Assembly (NCBI GenBank): GCA_900550285.1
Contig: URRW01000001.1
Location: 62,001 to 126,000, forward strand
DNA from: an uncultured Lachnospiraceae bacterium
GTDB lineage: Bacteria; Bacillota; Clostridia; Lachnospirales; Lachnospiraceae
DNA length: 64,000 nt
Reading direction: 5' to 3'
Both the position numbers and the translations under genes were made by a program. Shown one piece after another: positions 24,109 through 32,279 of this stretch; positions within the stretch are counted from its first letter, which is position 1; every line of letters starts with the position of its first letter. The notes under the pieces are model-generated. The model had not been told where the DNA came from. It searched no databases and saw nothing but the letters and a program-made list of their open reading frames with translations.

Positions 24109-25129
24109 AAAATGCCAGCTCCCGCATCCTTTCTGCCCTCTCTGCGATGTCCTCTTTTTTGACCAGATAAACAGAATCCTCCTTCGCCGCCTCCTGTGCC
24201 ATCAGGTGATTGATATCCGCAGAAAAATGCACCGGGTCCATATAATTGTCCAGCTCCATGATAATCCTTTCATCGGTCTGGAAATCCAGGACCCGCACGT
24301 TTTCATATGCCGTCAGCGTCTCCATCGCCGCCTGACGCGCATACAGATATTCCTCAAGCTGTCCGCTGCGGTAAACGCTGTCCCACCAAAGCTGTGAATA
24401 AGGGGGCAGCAAAAAATAAAACGCCGTCTCCGGGTGCTCTTTCACATACTCCTCCAGAATCAGGAGGTTCGCGTCGACCCGTTCCTTCCAGCAAGACGCA
24501 TCCTGCATCGGCTCTACCGTCTCCGAACGATCATAGTGCTTTCGTGTCTCCTCCTCCGAAAACGTCTTATACTGCCACCAGTTGTACGATGTCCCCTCAT
24601 CATATTCTCCGGACAGGTTCATCGCCAGAAGATATGGGATATCCTTAAATATCACATCCTTATTAAAAAGATATTTCACATCGTTAAAAGGATTTTTATC
24701 ATACAGATACAGGGGCATCGAATCATTCACAAAATTTATCTGTGGGTCACCGTCCAGCGCAAAAAGATCCAGACTATAAAAAATATTTTTGATGTCGTGG
24801 GCTGCAAATGCTTCGTCCAGATAAAATTTTAAATCTGCCGTCGTCCCTGAACTTTTTATCGCTTTTACCGTCGTACATCCAAACGCTTCGTCAAACCAGC
24901 GATTGTTGTAGTTTTCCGCCGTGGACGAGCCGAGCAAAACGCTGTCATATTCAAAATTCCGTATCGTTCCGATACATTGATATTCCGACTGTGTCACAAC
25001 CGCCTTCATCCCCGGCAAAGGTGCGTGAAAATGATAAAACGGGTCAAACAAAGCTACCATGCCCGCCGCCAGAGCCATCAGAGCTGCCGCCGCTATCCCG
25101 AAGCGTCTGAGAAATTTCCGTCCGTCCAT
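24056..25129 (-). CDS. Membrane-anchored SGNH/AlgJ-DltD-like protein, MBOAT partner
   Basis: 357-aa protein with one N-terminal transmembrane anchor (about 8-28) and an extracytoplasmic domain. It shows a GSS block (SVLLGSSTAENYN, near 66) and DPVHFS (near 296), which together resemble the SGNH-type catalytic Ser and Asp-His of AlgX/AlgJ/DltD-like O-acylation partners. It starts 16 bp after the MBOAT gene ends, so the two should work as an acyl-transfer pair on a cell-surface glycan or polymer. The target is unknown. Its 3' end overlaps the convergent lysR gene by 53 bp. Confidence 0.75.
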   Translation of the reverse strand: MDGRKFLRRFGIAAAALMALAAGMVALFDPFYHFHAPLPGMKAVVTQSEYQCIGTIRNFEYDSVLLGSSTAENYNNRWFDEAFGCTTVKAIKSSGTTADLKFYLDEAFAAHDIKNIFYSLDLFALDGDPQINFVNDSMPLYLYDKNPFNDVKYLFNKDVIFKDIPYLLAMNLSGEYDEGTSYNWWQYKTFSEEETRKHYDRSETVEPMQDASCWKERVDANLLILEEYVKEHPETAFYFLLPPYSQLWWDSVYRSGQLEEYLYARQAAMETLTAYENVRVLDFQTDERIIMELDNYMDPVHFSADINHLMAQEAAKEDSVYLVKKEDIAERAERMRELAFSIQSSDTAAHKSQYNRP

Positions 25130-25145
25130 GCCCTTTTCCTACTCC

Positions 25146-26624
25146 TTAAAATGAAAAATACAGATACTCGCTCACTCCGGTCATGGAAATCAGTGACCAT
25201 ACAAATAAGACCGCCAGCGCAAAAGGATACCAGCAATGCTGCGCGATACCTCTTTCCGATGAGGAAGCTCCTATCACATCGCCCGCCTTTTTCCCGCAAA
25301 GAACGCCCGCGCAAACAACACACAACACGATCAGCATGACAAGCCAGAACCACGGCAATACCTGCGGCAGCTTCATCGAAAGCGCCTTTGTCACGATATA
25401 GACTTCAGACATCTCCAACACCTGCGCAATCTCCAGTAAAAAACCGTTCCATTGAAAGGAAAACATTTTCCCGATGACCAAAAATCCCTGAGCAATGCTC
25501 TCCGCCCGGAAAAATACAAACGTCAGAGACACATAAAGAAACGTCAGGAGCTGATCCATCCAGCGATACGGAAGACCTTTCCGTTTTATGTTATCCCACA
25601 TCATCCCAAGCCCGTGAAGGAAGCCCCACAGAACAAACGTCCACGCCGCACCGTGCCATAAGCCCGACAGCAGCATGACTATCATTACATTACACAGTGT
25701 CCGCGCCTTCCCTCTCCTGCTGCCGCCCAGCGGAATATACACATATCTTGTAAAAAAGCGCCCCAGAGTCATATGCCAGCGACGCCAGAATTCTTTCACA
25801 GAAGCGGATTTAAACGGGGAATCAAAATTCTCCGCCACCTCGATACCGACCATTTTCCCGATGCCAACCGCCATATCGCAATAGCCGCTGAAATCAAAAT
25901 ACAGCTCTGCCAGATACCCTGCCGCCAGAAAAACAGCCGATATGCTGTCAAGCCCCGCCGTATTGGAGTAACCAAAATTTACCGCCTTCGCCAGCGTATC
26001 TGCAAGCAGCACCTTTTTGGAAAGACCAATGATAAAAAACTGAATGCCCTCCGAAAAACGCCCTGCGTCAAAGCGCCGCCGCTCCGGCTCATGCAGCTGC
26101 GGGATAAGCTCGTCCCTCAGCATGATCGGCCCCTGCAACAGCTGCGGGAAGTAGACCATAAACGTCAGATAATCCCAGAAGGAATCCTTCGGCGCTTCTC
26201 CCCGACATCGGTCTATCAGATATGCCAGCTGCTGGAATGTATAAAAACTGATTCCAACCGGCATCACAATATGCATCATCGAAAAGTCCGTTCCTACCGC
26301 GGCATTGATATTTTCCAGAAAAAAATTACTGTATTTAAAATATCCCAAAAGCCCGAGATGAAATGCACACCCCGCCGCGATGATCCATTTCCGTCCTTTT
26401 TTTGAAGAAATCTTCTCCGGCAAAAGGGAGAGACTCCAGCCGACGATGCAGCTTCCAAGCAGCAGCCATAGATAAGCTGCATTTACATACGCATAAAACC
26501 ACAGGGACATCCCGATAAGATATCCCTGTGCCAGCATAAATTTCCTTTTATAGTTTAAAAAATACCATCCTGCCAGCAAAAGCGGCAGAAATACAAATAT
26601 AAAAATATGGGAATTAAAAAGCAT
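25146..26624 (-). CDS. MBOAT family O-acyltransferase (AlgI/DltB-like)
   Basis: 492-aa membrane-bound O-acyltransferase with about eleven transmembrane helices. The conserved loop KEFWRRWHMTLGRFFTRYVY (about 270-289) and the catalytic-His motif GLWHGAAWTF near 320 are intact. Such proteins move an acyl group, often acetyl, across the membrane onto a polysaccharide or teichoic acid. The N-terminus MLFNSHIFIFVFLPL is typical for the AlgI subgroup. It lies 15 bp downstream of the fructokinase gene and 16 bp upstream of the SGNH-like gene. No polysaccharide synthesis genes are adjacent. Confidence 0.92.
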   Translation of the reverse strand: MLFNSHIFIFVFLPLLLAGWYFLNYKRKFMLAQGYLIGMSLWFYAYVNAAYLWLLLGSCIVGWSLSLLPEKISSKKGRKWIIAAGCAFHLGLLGYFKYSNFFLENINAAVGTDFSMMHIVMPVGISFYTFQQLAYLIDRCRGEAPKDSFWDYLTFMVYFPQLLQGPIMLRDELIPQLHEPERRRFDAGRFSEGIQFFIIGLSKKVLLADTLAKAVNFGYSNTAGLDSISAVFLAAGYLAELYFDFSGYCDMAVGIGKMVGIEVAENFDSPFKSASVKEFWRRWHMTLGRFFTRYVYIPLGGSRRGKARTLCNVMIVMLLSGLWHGAAWTFVLWGFLHGLGMMWDNIKRKGLPYRWMDQLLTFLYVSLTFVFFRAESIAQGFLVIGKMFSFQWNGFLLEIAQVLEMSEVYIVTKALSMKLPQVLPWFWLVMLIVLCVVCAGVLCGKKAGDVIGASSSERGIAQHCWYPFALAVLFVWSLISMTGVSEYLYFSF

Positions 26625-26639
26625 TTGCCATTCCTTTAT

Positions 26640-27605
26640 TTATGCTCTGGATTTGATGAACGCCTCAACCTCTTCCACCTCAGGCATCACGCGCAGCGCG
26701 CCCTTTCTCGTGGTGATAATGGATGCAGCCGCATTCGCAAAGGTCAGCATCTCGGTCAGCTTCTCTTCATCCAGATTGTCCAGACCATATTTCAGGACAT
26801 GATGCAGGCAGCATCCGCCGAACGTATCGCCTGCGCCGGTCGTCTCGATAGTGGACTCCTGCAGGAAAGGCTTTACTTCAACGCGCAGATCCTTGTAATA
26901 AGCACGGCTGCCGTCTCTGCCCAGAGAAAGCATAATCAACGGAATGTCATACTGCCCGCGCAGCTTTGCGATACCCGCATCGTAATCCTCTTCTCCGGTA
27001 AACCACTGAATCTCATTATCGGAAATCTTAAGCACATCGCACTTGGACAGACCGTATGCTACCTGTTCCTTTGCATCATCCAGAGTCTTCCACAGCGGAG
27101 GACGCAGATTGGGGTCGAAGGACAGTATCGCACCGCTCTCCTTTGCGATATCTATCGCTTTCTTTGTCGCATTGCGAACAGCATCGTGCGTCATGGACAA
27201 TGTGCCGTAATGGAAAATCTTCGTATCACGGATAAGGTCCTCGTGCAGGTCGTCCTCTGTCAGCATCATGTCAGCGCCGGGATTGCGGTAGAAAGAAAAG
27301 TCTCTGTCGCCGTCCGGGAACGTCTCAACGAATGCCAGCGTTGTTCTCGCATCCTCGTCGATGATGAGATTGGACGTATCGATGCCGACCTCGTCCAGAG
27401 TCGCTTTTAATTTATTGCCGAAAATATCCTGACCTACCTTGCCGATAAACGCGGTCTTTCTGCCCGCCTTGTTCAGCATCGCCAGCACGTTGCAGGGCGC
27501 GCCGCCCGGATTCGCCTCATAAACAGTATTGCCCTGTCCGCTCACGCCGTTCTCTGTAAAATCGATCAGCAGCTCGCCCAGCGCAACTACATCAAACTTT
27601 TTCAT
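26640..27605 (-). CDS. scrK: Fructokinase, PfkB family
   Basis: 321-aa PfkB-family sugar kinase, best read as an ATP-dependent fructokinase (fructose to fructose-6-phosphate). The N-terminal GELLIDF, PGGAPCNVL and FIGKVGQDIFG blocks and the C-terminal GAGDTFGG catalytic motif (Asp base) are intact. The length is typical. It is transcribed toward the MBOAT gene, 15 bp away. It could feed fructose released by the GH32/GH172 enzymes 10-20 kb away into glycolysis, but it is not in that operon. Upstream, 27606-27720 holds a short hairpin (gcggta/ccgc) and a candidate extended -10 TGGTACAAT on the minus strand. Confidence 0.88.
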   Translation of the reverse strand: MKKFDVVALGELLIDFTENGVSGQGNTVYEANPGGAPCNVLAMLNKAGRKTAFIGKVGQDIFGNKLKATLDEVGIDTSNLIIDEDARTTLAFVETFPDGDRDFSFYRNPGADMMLTEDDLHEDLIRDTKIFHYGTLSMTHDAVRNATKKAIDIAKESGAILSFDPNLRPPLWKTLDDAKEQVAYGLSKCDVLKISDNEIQWFTGEEDYDAGIAKLRGQYDIPLIMLSLGRDGSRAYYKDLRVEVKPFLQESTIETTGAGDTFGGCCLHHVLKYGLDNLDEEKLTEMLTFANAAASIITTRKGALRVMPEVEEVEAFIKSRA

Positions 27606-27720
27606 GGTAAAAATCCCCTTCCTGTCATTTTCTTTCAGCGGTAATATCCGCCTGTATTGCTTTTATTGTACCAGTTCCGGCAATAAAAGAAAATATCTAA
27701 TTTCTTATTTTCTATTTACA

Positions 27721-29679
27721 TCACATCGGAGATGCCGACACGATCTGCACCCACTGGTTGCAGTTTAACAGACCCGGCTCTTTGCCTTCTGCCGCAGGCT
27801 GGAACAATAACCTTTCTTCTTCCAGCTCAGACACAGCTGCCAGCTTTCCGTCCAGATAAGCATTCAGGCGCTTCTGTGCGCTCTTTAACCGCGCAAACAG
27901 GCCGCCAAACCGGATATCTATGACCTCCCAGCCGAAAATCTTGCTTTCATCATCCCATACTTTTTCCCTAAGATTCCTATAAGCCTCGATTTTTTCCATG
28001 CAGAGCGAAATATCCTGCTGTGCCAGTCTGCGAAGCTCTTCTTTGTCATCCGCATGGTACGCCTCGTATATTTTTTTGCCGAGATCCGCTTTCACGGAAA
28101 GCGCATCCGCAAGCGCTCCATACATTTCAAGCATCAGGCATGCGCTGGCATGAACAGACTCATCTACAGTCTTTTCTGCGTTGGATATGCGCCAGTCTTC
28201 ACAAATTCTGTTCAATCTGTCGCGCAATCCTGCATAATATGCGTCCGCATCCCATCCCTTTGTCTGGGCGTCGAACAGACCTGTTAGAACATCCTGATAC
28301 AGTAAGAACTTGGAAGGATTATCATATGTGCAGGAAGAATTCACATGATCCAGGCTGCCGAGCAGGTTCAAAGCCTCTGCGCTGCATCCGGTCAGGAATT
28401 CAAGCTGCGCGTCTATCGTCTCTTCGCTCACCTCTTCCGCAAATCCATGCTCCGCAAAGCGGATTATAGAAGGAAGCCCTGACAGCATCGGTGTTTCCGC
28501 GCCGTTATCCTGCCACATCGTGCAGACAGCCTCGCGCACGCCCGCTTTTTTGCACGCTTTCATCGCAGGCTCCGTTGTATTTTTCGCAAGCTCCAGATTC
28601 GGTGAAACGCCGTTCCACACCCATCCGCCTCCCGCAAAAATGACCTGTTCGGAAAGCTGTCTGTGCATACGCAGATACTCTTTATAAAACTCCTCGTCCT
28701 CGTGATAGTAATCCCAGTAAACGAGCGTCACACCCTTCGGAGGCTTCACCGCACCGGAAAGGTCCGCATCCAGCGGAATATCATAATATTCGTTATGCTC
28801 CGAAACCATCCTGAGATACATATCGCTCCATATCATCGGCTCAAGACCGAGCTCTTTGCATATCTTATCCACGCGCTCCAGATGCGCCGCCATGATTTCG
28901 GATTTGTCATGATATCCGTTTTTGTGCAGATACTTTCCAAGTCCCAGCGCCCACGCTTCATCCATTCCCAGATGCACCCGCTTCGTATGGAAAGGCTCTG
29001 TCGCATTTTTAATGCACGCTTTTACAAAATCATAAACCTTCTCATCTCCCGACATCAGGATGTCATCCGTATCCTGCATCCCTGCCATCGCCGCCCAGCG
29101 CAGAGCATTTTTCAGATGGGCGAGCGCCTGGATACACGGAATCATCTCAATGCCGAACAGCTCCGCATAATCCGTCATCTCACGCAGCTCTTCCTTCGTA
29201 TAGCGTCCGCGCATATAGCCAAAATACGGATATTCCGGCACTTCATAAGTATCCTCCGTATAAAGCATCAGCGTATTCATGCCGACCGCCGCCTGCATAC
29301 GGATATACTTCTTAATCGTTTCCACGGTCAGGACGCTGTTTCTGGAGCAGTCCAGCATCGTTCCGTTCCTGTCCAGAAAAACCGGCTCTTCCCAGGCAAA
29401 ATCCTCCGCAGCCCCCCTATTTTCAAGCTCGCGTACAAGACGCATCAGCGCACGGAAGAAAAATGTTTTATGCCCGGCTGTCAGGACAGCTTCTCCACCG
29501 TTTCCATCCTCTCCAACTGTATAGACGCCACGGATACTGTCACCCTCCACAGCCCGGAACGTCAGCGCAACACTTCCTGCCGCACATCCCTCTCTGCAGA
29601 TTTCGTGTCCCCTCGGAGCCAACAGCTCGCGGATGCCTGCTTCATACCCTTCGGGTATGCTTTTACATGTAAAAATCAT
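27721..29679 (-). CDS. GH20-type beta-N-acetylhexosaminidase
   Basis: 652-aa protein with a family 20 glycoside hydrolase architecture: an N-terminal alpha/beta domain (about 1-100), a barrel starting at FLDRNGTMLDCSRNSVLTV, and the Asp-Glu catalytic pair in HLGMDEAW near 237 (canonical HxGxDE). Further barrel strands are MIWSDMYLRM and CTMWQDNGAE. A helical C-terminal region of about 200 residues follows. No signal peptide, so it likely trims imported amino-sugar oligosaccharides. It is preceded by its own promoter and followed after 115 bp by the fructokinase gene. Confidence 0.85.
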   Translation of the reverse strand: MIFTCKSIPEGYEAGIRELLAPRGHEICREGCAAGSVALTFRAVEGDSIRGVYTVGEDGNGGEAVLTAGHKTFFFRALMRLVRELENRGAAEDFAWEEPVFLDRNGTMLDCSRNSVLTVETIKKYIRMQAAVGMNTLMLYTEDTYEVPEYPYFGYMRGRYTKEELREMTDYAELFGIEMIPCIQALAHLKNALRWAAMAGMQDTDDILMSGDEKVYDFVKACIKNATEPFHTKRVHLGMDEAWALGLGKYLHKNGYHDKSEIMAAHLERVDKICKELGLEPMIWSDMYLRMVSEHNEYYDIPLDADLSGAVKPPKGVTLVYWDYYHEDEEFYKEYLRMHRQLSEQVIFAGGGWVWNGVSPNLELAKNTTEPAMKACKKAGVREAVCTMWQDNGAETPMLSGLPSIIRFAEHGFAEEVSEETIDAQLEFLTGCSAEALNLLGSLDHVNSSCTYDNPSKFLLYQDVLTGLFDAQTKGWDADAYYAGLRDRLNRICEDWRISNAEKTVDESVHASACLMLEMYGALADALSVKADLGKKIYEAYHADDKEELRRLAQQDISLCMEKIEAYRNLREKVWDDESKIFGWEVIDIRFGGLFARLKSAQKRLNAYLDGKLAAVSELEEERLLFQPAAEGKEPGLLNCNQWVQIVSASPM

Positions 29680-29721
29680 TTTGAAAACCCTCTCTTTTGT
29701 TGGTTAAATTTTGATATGACT

Positions 29722-29750
29722 ATTATACTGTATCGGGGCTGGAAGCTCAA
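29722..29750 (-). promoter_or_regulatory. Sigma-A promoter for the GH20 gene
   Basis: On the minus strand TTGAGC (29745-29750), a 17-bp spacer and a perfect TATAAT (29722-29727) lie about 45 bp upstream of the GH20 start. Confidence 0.65.
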
Positions 29751-29777
29751 TGCAAAATACTGCTTCAAAAAAGATAT

Positions 29778-30254
29778 TTACAGCCCTTCCCGTACCATCA
29801 TCAGGGTATATCCAAGCAGGTTTTTTCCTCTCCATTTGCTGATTTCAAATCTGTCAGGGTCTTTCATTGACAGACCGATACCCCAGATTTTATCCCTTAC
29901 TGCACATTCAGCCAAAATTGAGTTTTGAGTTGCTTTCAGCTGTTCTTTTAAACTTTTATTTTGTGAAAACTTTGCTTTCAATCCCTCATACACAACGATT
30001 TGACGTATGCCGCTCCAACGGCTCTCTTCATAATTTGAAACAAGCCTCCCCAATTCTTTGATAAAAGCGACATCATCGGTTTTAAGGATTTTGTCTGCCG
30101 TGTCTTTATCTTCAAAACACACTGCTTTTTTATACATCATAAACTGTTCCATCGAGGAAAAAGTTATGCCGTCAACTGTAAATTCGCTCAGATACCAATT
30201 ACTCAAATACCCGTTTTCTTCATCCGGATTATGAAAGCAGATTATATCCATCAT
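29778..30254 (-). CDS. NADAR family protein (ADP-ribose glycohydrolase-like)
   Basis: 158-aa NADAR (YbiA-like) protein. Family blocks are clear: YLSNWYLSEFTVDGITFSS, MEQFMMYKKAV near 36, an RWSGIRQ segment near 80, ECAVRDKIWGIGL near 118 and the C-terminal WRGKNLLGYTLM. Studied NADAR proteins remove ADP-ribose from guanine in nucleic acid, or act on N-glycosidic bonds in riboflavin-type intermediates. Its start codon overlaps the stop of the preceding gene by ATGA, and a DUF3990 ADP-ribosyltransferase-like gene lies upstream in the same orientation. This context favours a role in reversing ADP-ribosylation. Confidence 0.9.
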   Translation of the reverse strand: MMDIICFHNPDEENGYLSNWYLSEFTVDGITFSSMEQFMMYKKAVCFEDKDTADKILKTDDVAFIKELGRLVSNYEESRWSGIRQIVVYEGLKAKFSQNKSLKEQLKATQNSILAECAVRDKIWGIGLSMKDPDRFEISKWRGKNLLGYTLMMVREGL

Positions 30255-30667
30255 TCTCCTCCAACCTTTTTAACCGCCAGTTCAAGCTCCAGGTCATGCA
30301 GTCCGCCATATGCCTTTACTAAAAAATCAACAGGAACTTTTTTTATCACTTCACTGCTTGGAATATTATAGTACCATTGATAATAAGCATAAAATTCACC
30401 TATCCAGTCCGGCATAAAGCCCGCAAGAGATTTTCCGTCTTTGAGCTTAAAGCTGTCTTTTTTGCAAAAATAATCCCACAGCTCAGGTGCGCTCATCGTA
30501 TTCACATAAGCCTTTGCCTCGTCTATGCTTTTTCTGGTTTTGCTTGTCATATAAGCATTGATAAAATCGAAGGTATCCTTTTCAGGATACTTCATTGATA
30601 CGAGGTCAAACAGCTTACCCTGATTTTCCACAACATCTTTCAAATAAGCTTCTGCATAAGCTCCCAT
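30251..30667 (-). CDS. Unknown 138-aa partner in the DUF3990-NADAR module
   Basis: 138-aa soluble protein of no family I can name with certainty. It is helical and aromatic-rich in its second half (WIGEFYAYYQWYYNIPSSEV, about 87-106) and ends LELELAVKKVG-like. My recollection, unverified, is that similar proteins sit beside DUF3990 genes. ATG 30667 is preceded by GGAGG at 5 nt; the longer frame from 30808 runs through a structured repeat and is not credible. It overlaps the NADAR gene by ATGA (translational coupling). It is a candidate antitoxin, immunity or substrate-recognition subunit. Confidence 0.7.
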   Translation of the reverse strand: MGAYAEAYLKDVVENQGKLFDLVSMKYPEKDTFDFINAYMTSKTRKSIDEAKAYVNTMSAPELWDYFCKKDSFKLKDGKSLAGFMPDWIGEFYAYYQWYYNIPSSEVIKKVPVDFLVKAYGGLHDLELELAVKKVGGE

Positions 30668-30678
30668 ATTTACCTCCA

Positions 30679-30766
30679 TGCCGGAGCGTTTTAGCTTCGG
30701 CCGCGGCGAGAAAACACATATGTGTTTTCTCGCCTGCGATCCACACAATTTTGTGACGCTCCGGCA
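30679..30766 (-). repeat. Structured 88-bp repeat inside the DUF3990 operon
   Basis: An outer stem tgccggagcg / cgctccggca encloses a perfect 30-bp palindrome (30705-30734, centre acacatatgtgt) and a small hairpin cacaa-tt-ttgtg at 30744-30755. On the minus strand it ends 4-5 nt before the GGAGG of the 138-aa gene. A second hairpin (tgaaaataa / ttattttca, 30780-30807) follows the DUF3990 stop. It looks like a dispersed intergenic element that could affect expression of the downstream genes. Confidence 0.75.
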
Positions 30767-30817
30767 CAAAACTGTTGATTGAAAATAATCCATCGGGCTT
30801 ATTTTCAATCTTTCCCC

Positions 30818-31456
30818 TCAAAATAATGTGCTGAATACGTTCGTTACTTTGTTCGCGTCAGAATCGACCAGTTCACGCATTCTGTTTCTTGCATTTATAT
30901 CTCTTTCATTGTATCTATTATTGAATTCCTTATACTCAATGCAGACTAAACCATTCTCTATTTCTGTCAGTCTGGAATAAGCAAGCTCTGATTTTAAGCA
31001 AAATTGTATGCCCAATCCTCCCAGTGACAACAATTCTTCGAGGATTTCCATATCAATATTATCACGGACAAACTCCCTCGCAATGTAAAAATATGACGCA
31101 TTGGCTCTCCAGCCTTTAATAATATCATATTCATCAGTATCAATTCCGTATTTCGCAATAAATTTCTGAGATAAGACCTTGTAACGCTTTGAGTCAGAAG
31201 CATCCCTGTGCTTCATCAGTTCTGCCAGCCACGAAAGTACATTATTCTGCTGAAAATCTAGTATTTTTAAATCTGTAGTATCCAGTTCATACTGATGAAC
31301 CCATCCATTTGTTTCATCCGGTCTGCAAACAGCCCATTCTTTGGCAAGCTCCACATTTTCCGTAAGATAAAAACCTTTTCCATAATCATGTTTTTCCTCA
31401 CCAAGCCCATACTGAGGTACTATGACTTTATTCGGACTGCCATGGTACAATCTCAT
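30818..31456 (-). CDS. DUF3990 protein, ADP-ribosyltransferase-like
   Basis: 212-aa protein of the DUF3990 family, which has an ADP-ribosyltransferase-like fold. The N-terminus MRLYHGSPNKV and the HDYGKGFYLTENVELAKEWA block (about 23-42) match the first two NAD-binding strands of such folds; an FCLKSELA segment near 165 may hold the third catalytic position, but I cannot align it with confidence. I chose ATG 31456 because GGAGG lies 7 nt upstream. It is the first full-size gene of a unit with the 138-aa protein and NADAR. Enzymatic activity and target are unproven. Confidence 0.82.
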   Translation of the reverse strand: MRLYHGSPNKVIVPQYGLGEEKHDYGKGFYLTENVELAKEWAVCRPDETNGWVHQYELDTTDLKILDFQQNNVLSWLAELMKHRDASDSKRYKVLSQKFIAKYGIDTDEYDIIKGWRANASYFYIAREFVRDNIDMEILEELLSLGGLGIQFCLKSELAYSRLTEIENGLVCIEYKEFNNRYNERDINARNRMRELVDSDANKVTNVFSTLF

Positions 31457-31545
31457 AACATCCCTCCATTTCTCCTGCATGAAATATCCAAATCCTCTAT
31501 AGTTGTTTCAAAATCCAGCGTACCCTCATTATACCGTAACTCCAC
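31453..31545 (-). CDS. Possible 30-aa frame or gene remnant before DUF3990
   Basis: A frame ends in TGA that overlaps the DUF3990 start as ATGA, the sign of an upstream coupled gene. From GTG 31545 it gives a 30-aa acidic peptide (ELRYNEGTLDF..RRNGGML). The frame stays open further upstream to a stop near 31590. A TTG start with GGGGAGG lies nearby but one frame away, so a frameshift may have broken a slightly longer gene. The rest of 31546-31767 shows nothing I can support. Confidence 0.3.
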   Translation of the reverse strand: MELRYNEGTLDFETTIEDLDISCRRNGGML

Positions 31546-31767
31546 TGCAAGCTCAATCAGAGTCCGCCAAAAATACCCGCTTCCCCTTCAAATATCCTCC
31601 CCTGTCCCTTGCGATTTACTCCGCAAACAACTATTTTCCCTAAAACAGTCACTTTTAATTTCTATTTATTCATAAATCATGCTTTTTTAGTTACTCATAG
31701 TTTTCTTCCCAAAAGGGTAAGATAAATTCAACCAGACTATAATTTTTATCAAATAAAGGAGCCGGAC

Positions 31768-32091
31768 ATGATTACGGACAAGCAACTTCAGGACATCGGC
31801 ATGAGAATCCGCCAGAAGAGGGAAGCTCTGGATCTCACACAGGAAAAAGCCGCTGAAATCCTTGATATTTCCCAGACCCATTATAAAAATATCGAGCATG
31901 GACGAACGAATATGTCGCTGGATGTCCTCATGGATATTTGTTCTAATTTTGACCTCGACCCGACTTATATTCTGACCGGACGCACCATCGAACTGAATCC
32001 GATCATTGACTTCTATAATTCCATCCCAGATCAGAAAAAACGGCACATGGACGACGCCATGCACGCCCTCTATGAGCTTTTTGAAAAATGA
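31768..32091 (+). CDS. XRE-family helix-turn-helix regulator
   Basis: 107-aa DNA-binding protein of the Cro/CI (XRE) type. The HTH occupies about residues 10-65 (LTQEKAAEILDISQTHYKNIEHG). A short C-terminal helix region (IIDFYNSIPDQKKRHMDDAMHALYELF) may serve in dimerisation. It is divergent from the DUF3990 module across 311 bp, so it could regulate that module or itself; no operator is obvious. AAAGGAG precedes ATG 31768. Confidence 0.88.
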   Translation: MITDKQLQDIGMRIRQKREALDLTQEKAAEILDISQTHYKNIEHGRTNMSLDVLMDICSNFDLDPTYILTGRTIELNPIIDFYNSIPDQKKRHMDDAMHALYELFEK

Positions 32092-32279
32092 ATCTCCCTA
32101 CAGATGAAAACTTTCCCAATCTGTGATATAGTTAAACCAGCGTGCGCCTTGGCGCACACCCGCGCCAGGCGCGTTTGCCGTCAGGCAGTGCATCCCGCCC
32201 TGCGGCGCTTTCTGTTATCTTCCGCAATATGGCGGTCTCTGACTGCCAAAGGGGTTTTTCAAAAAGAGAGGATCACAAT

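Noticed and set aside
28663..29928. 421-aa plus-strand frame opposite the GH20 gene
   Set aside because: It opposes a GH20 enzyme with intact catalytic residues and crosses its promoter.
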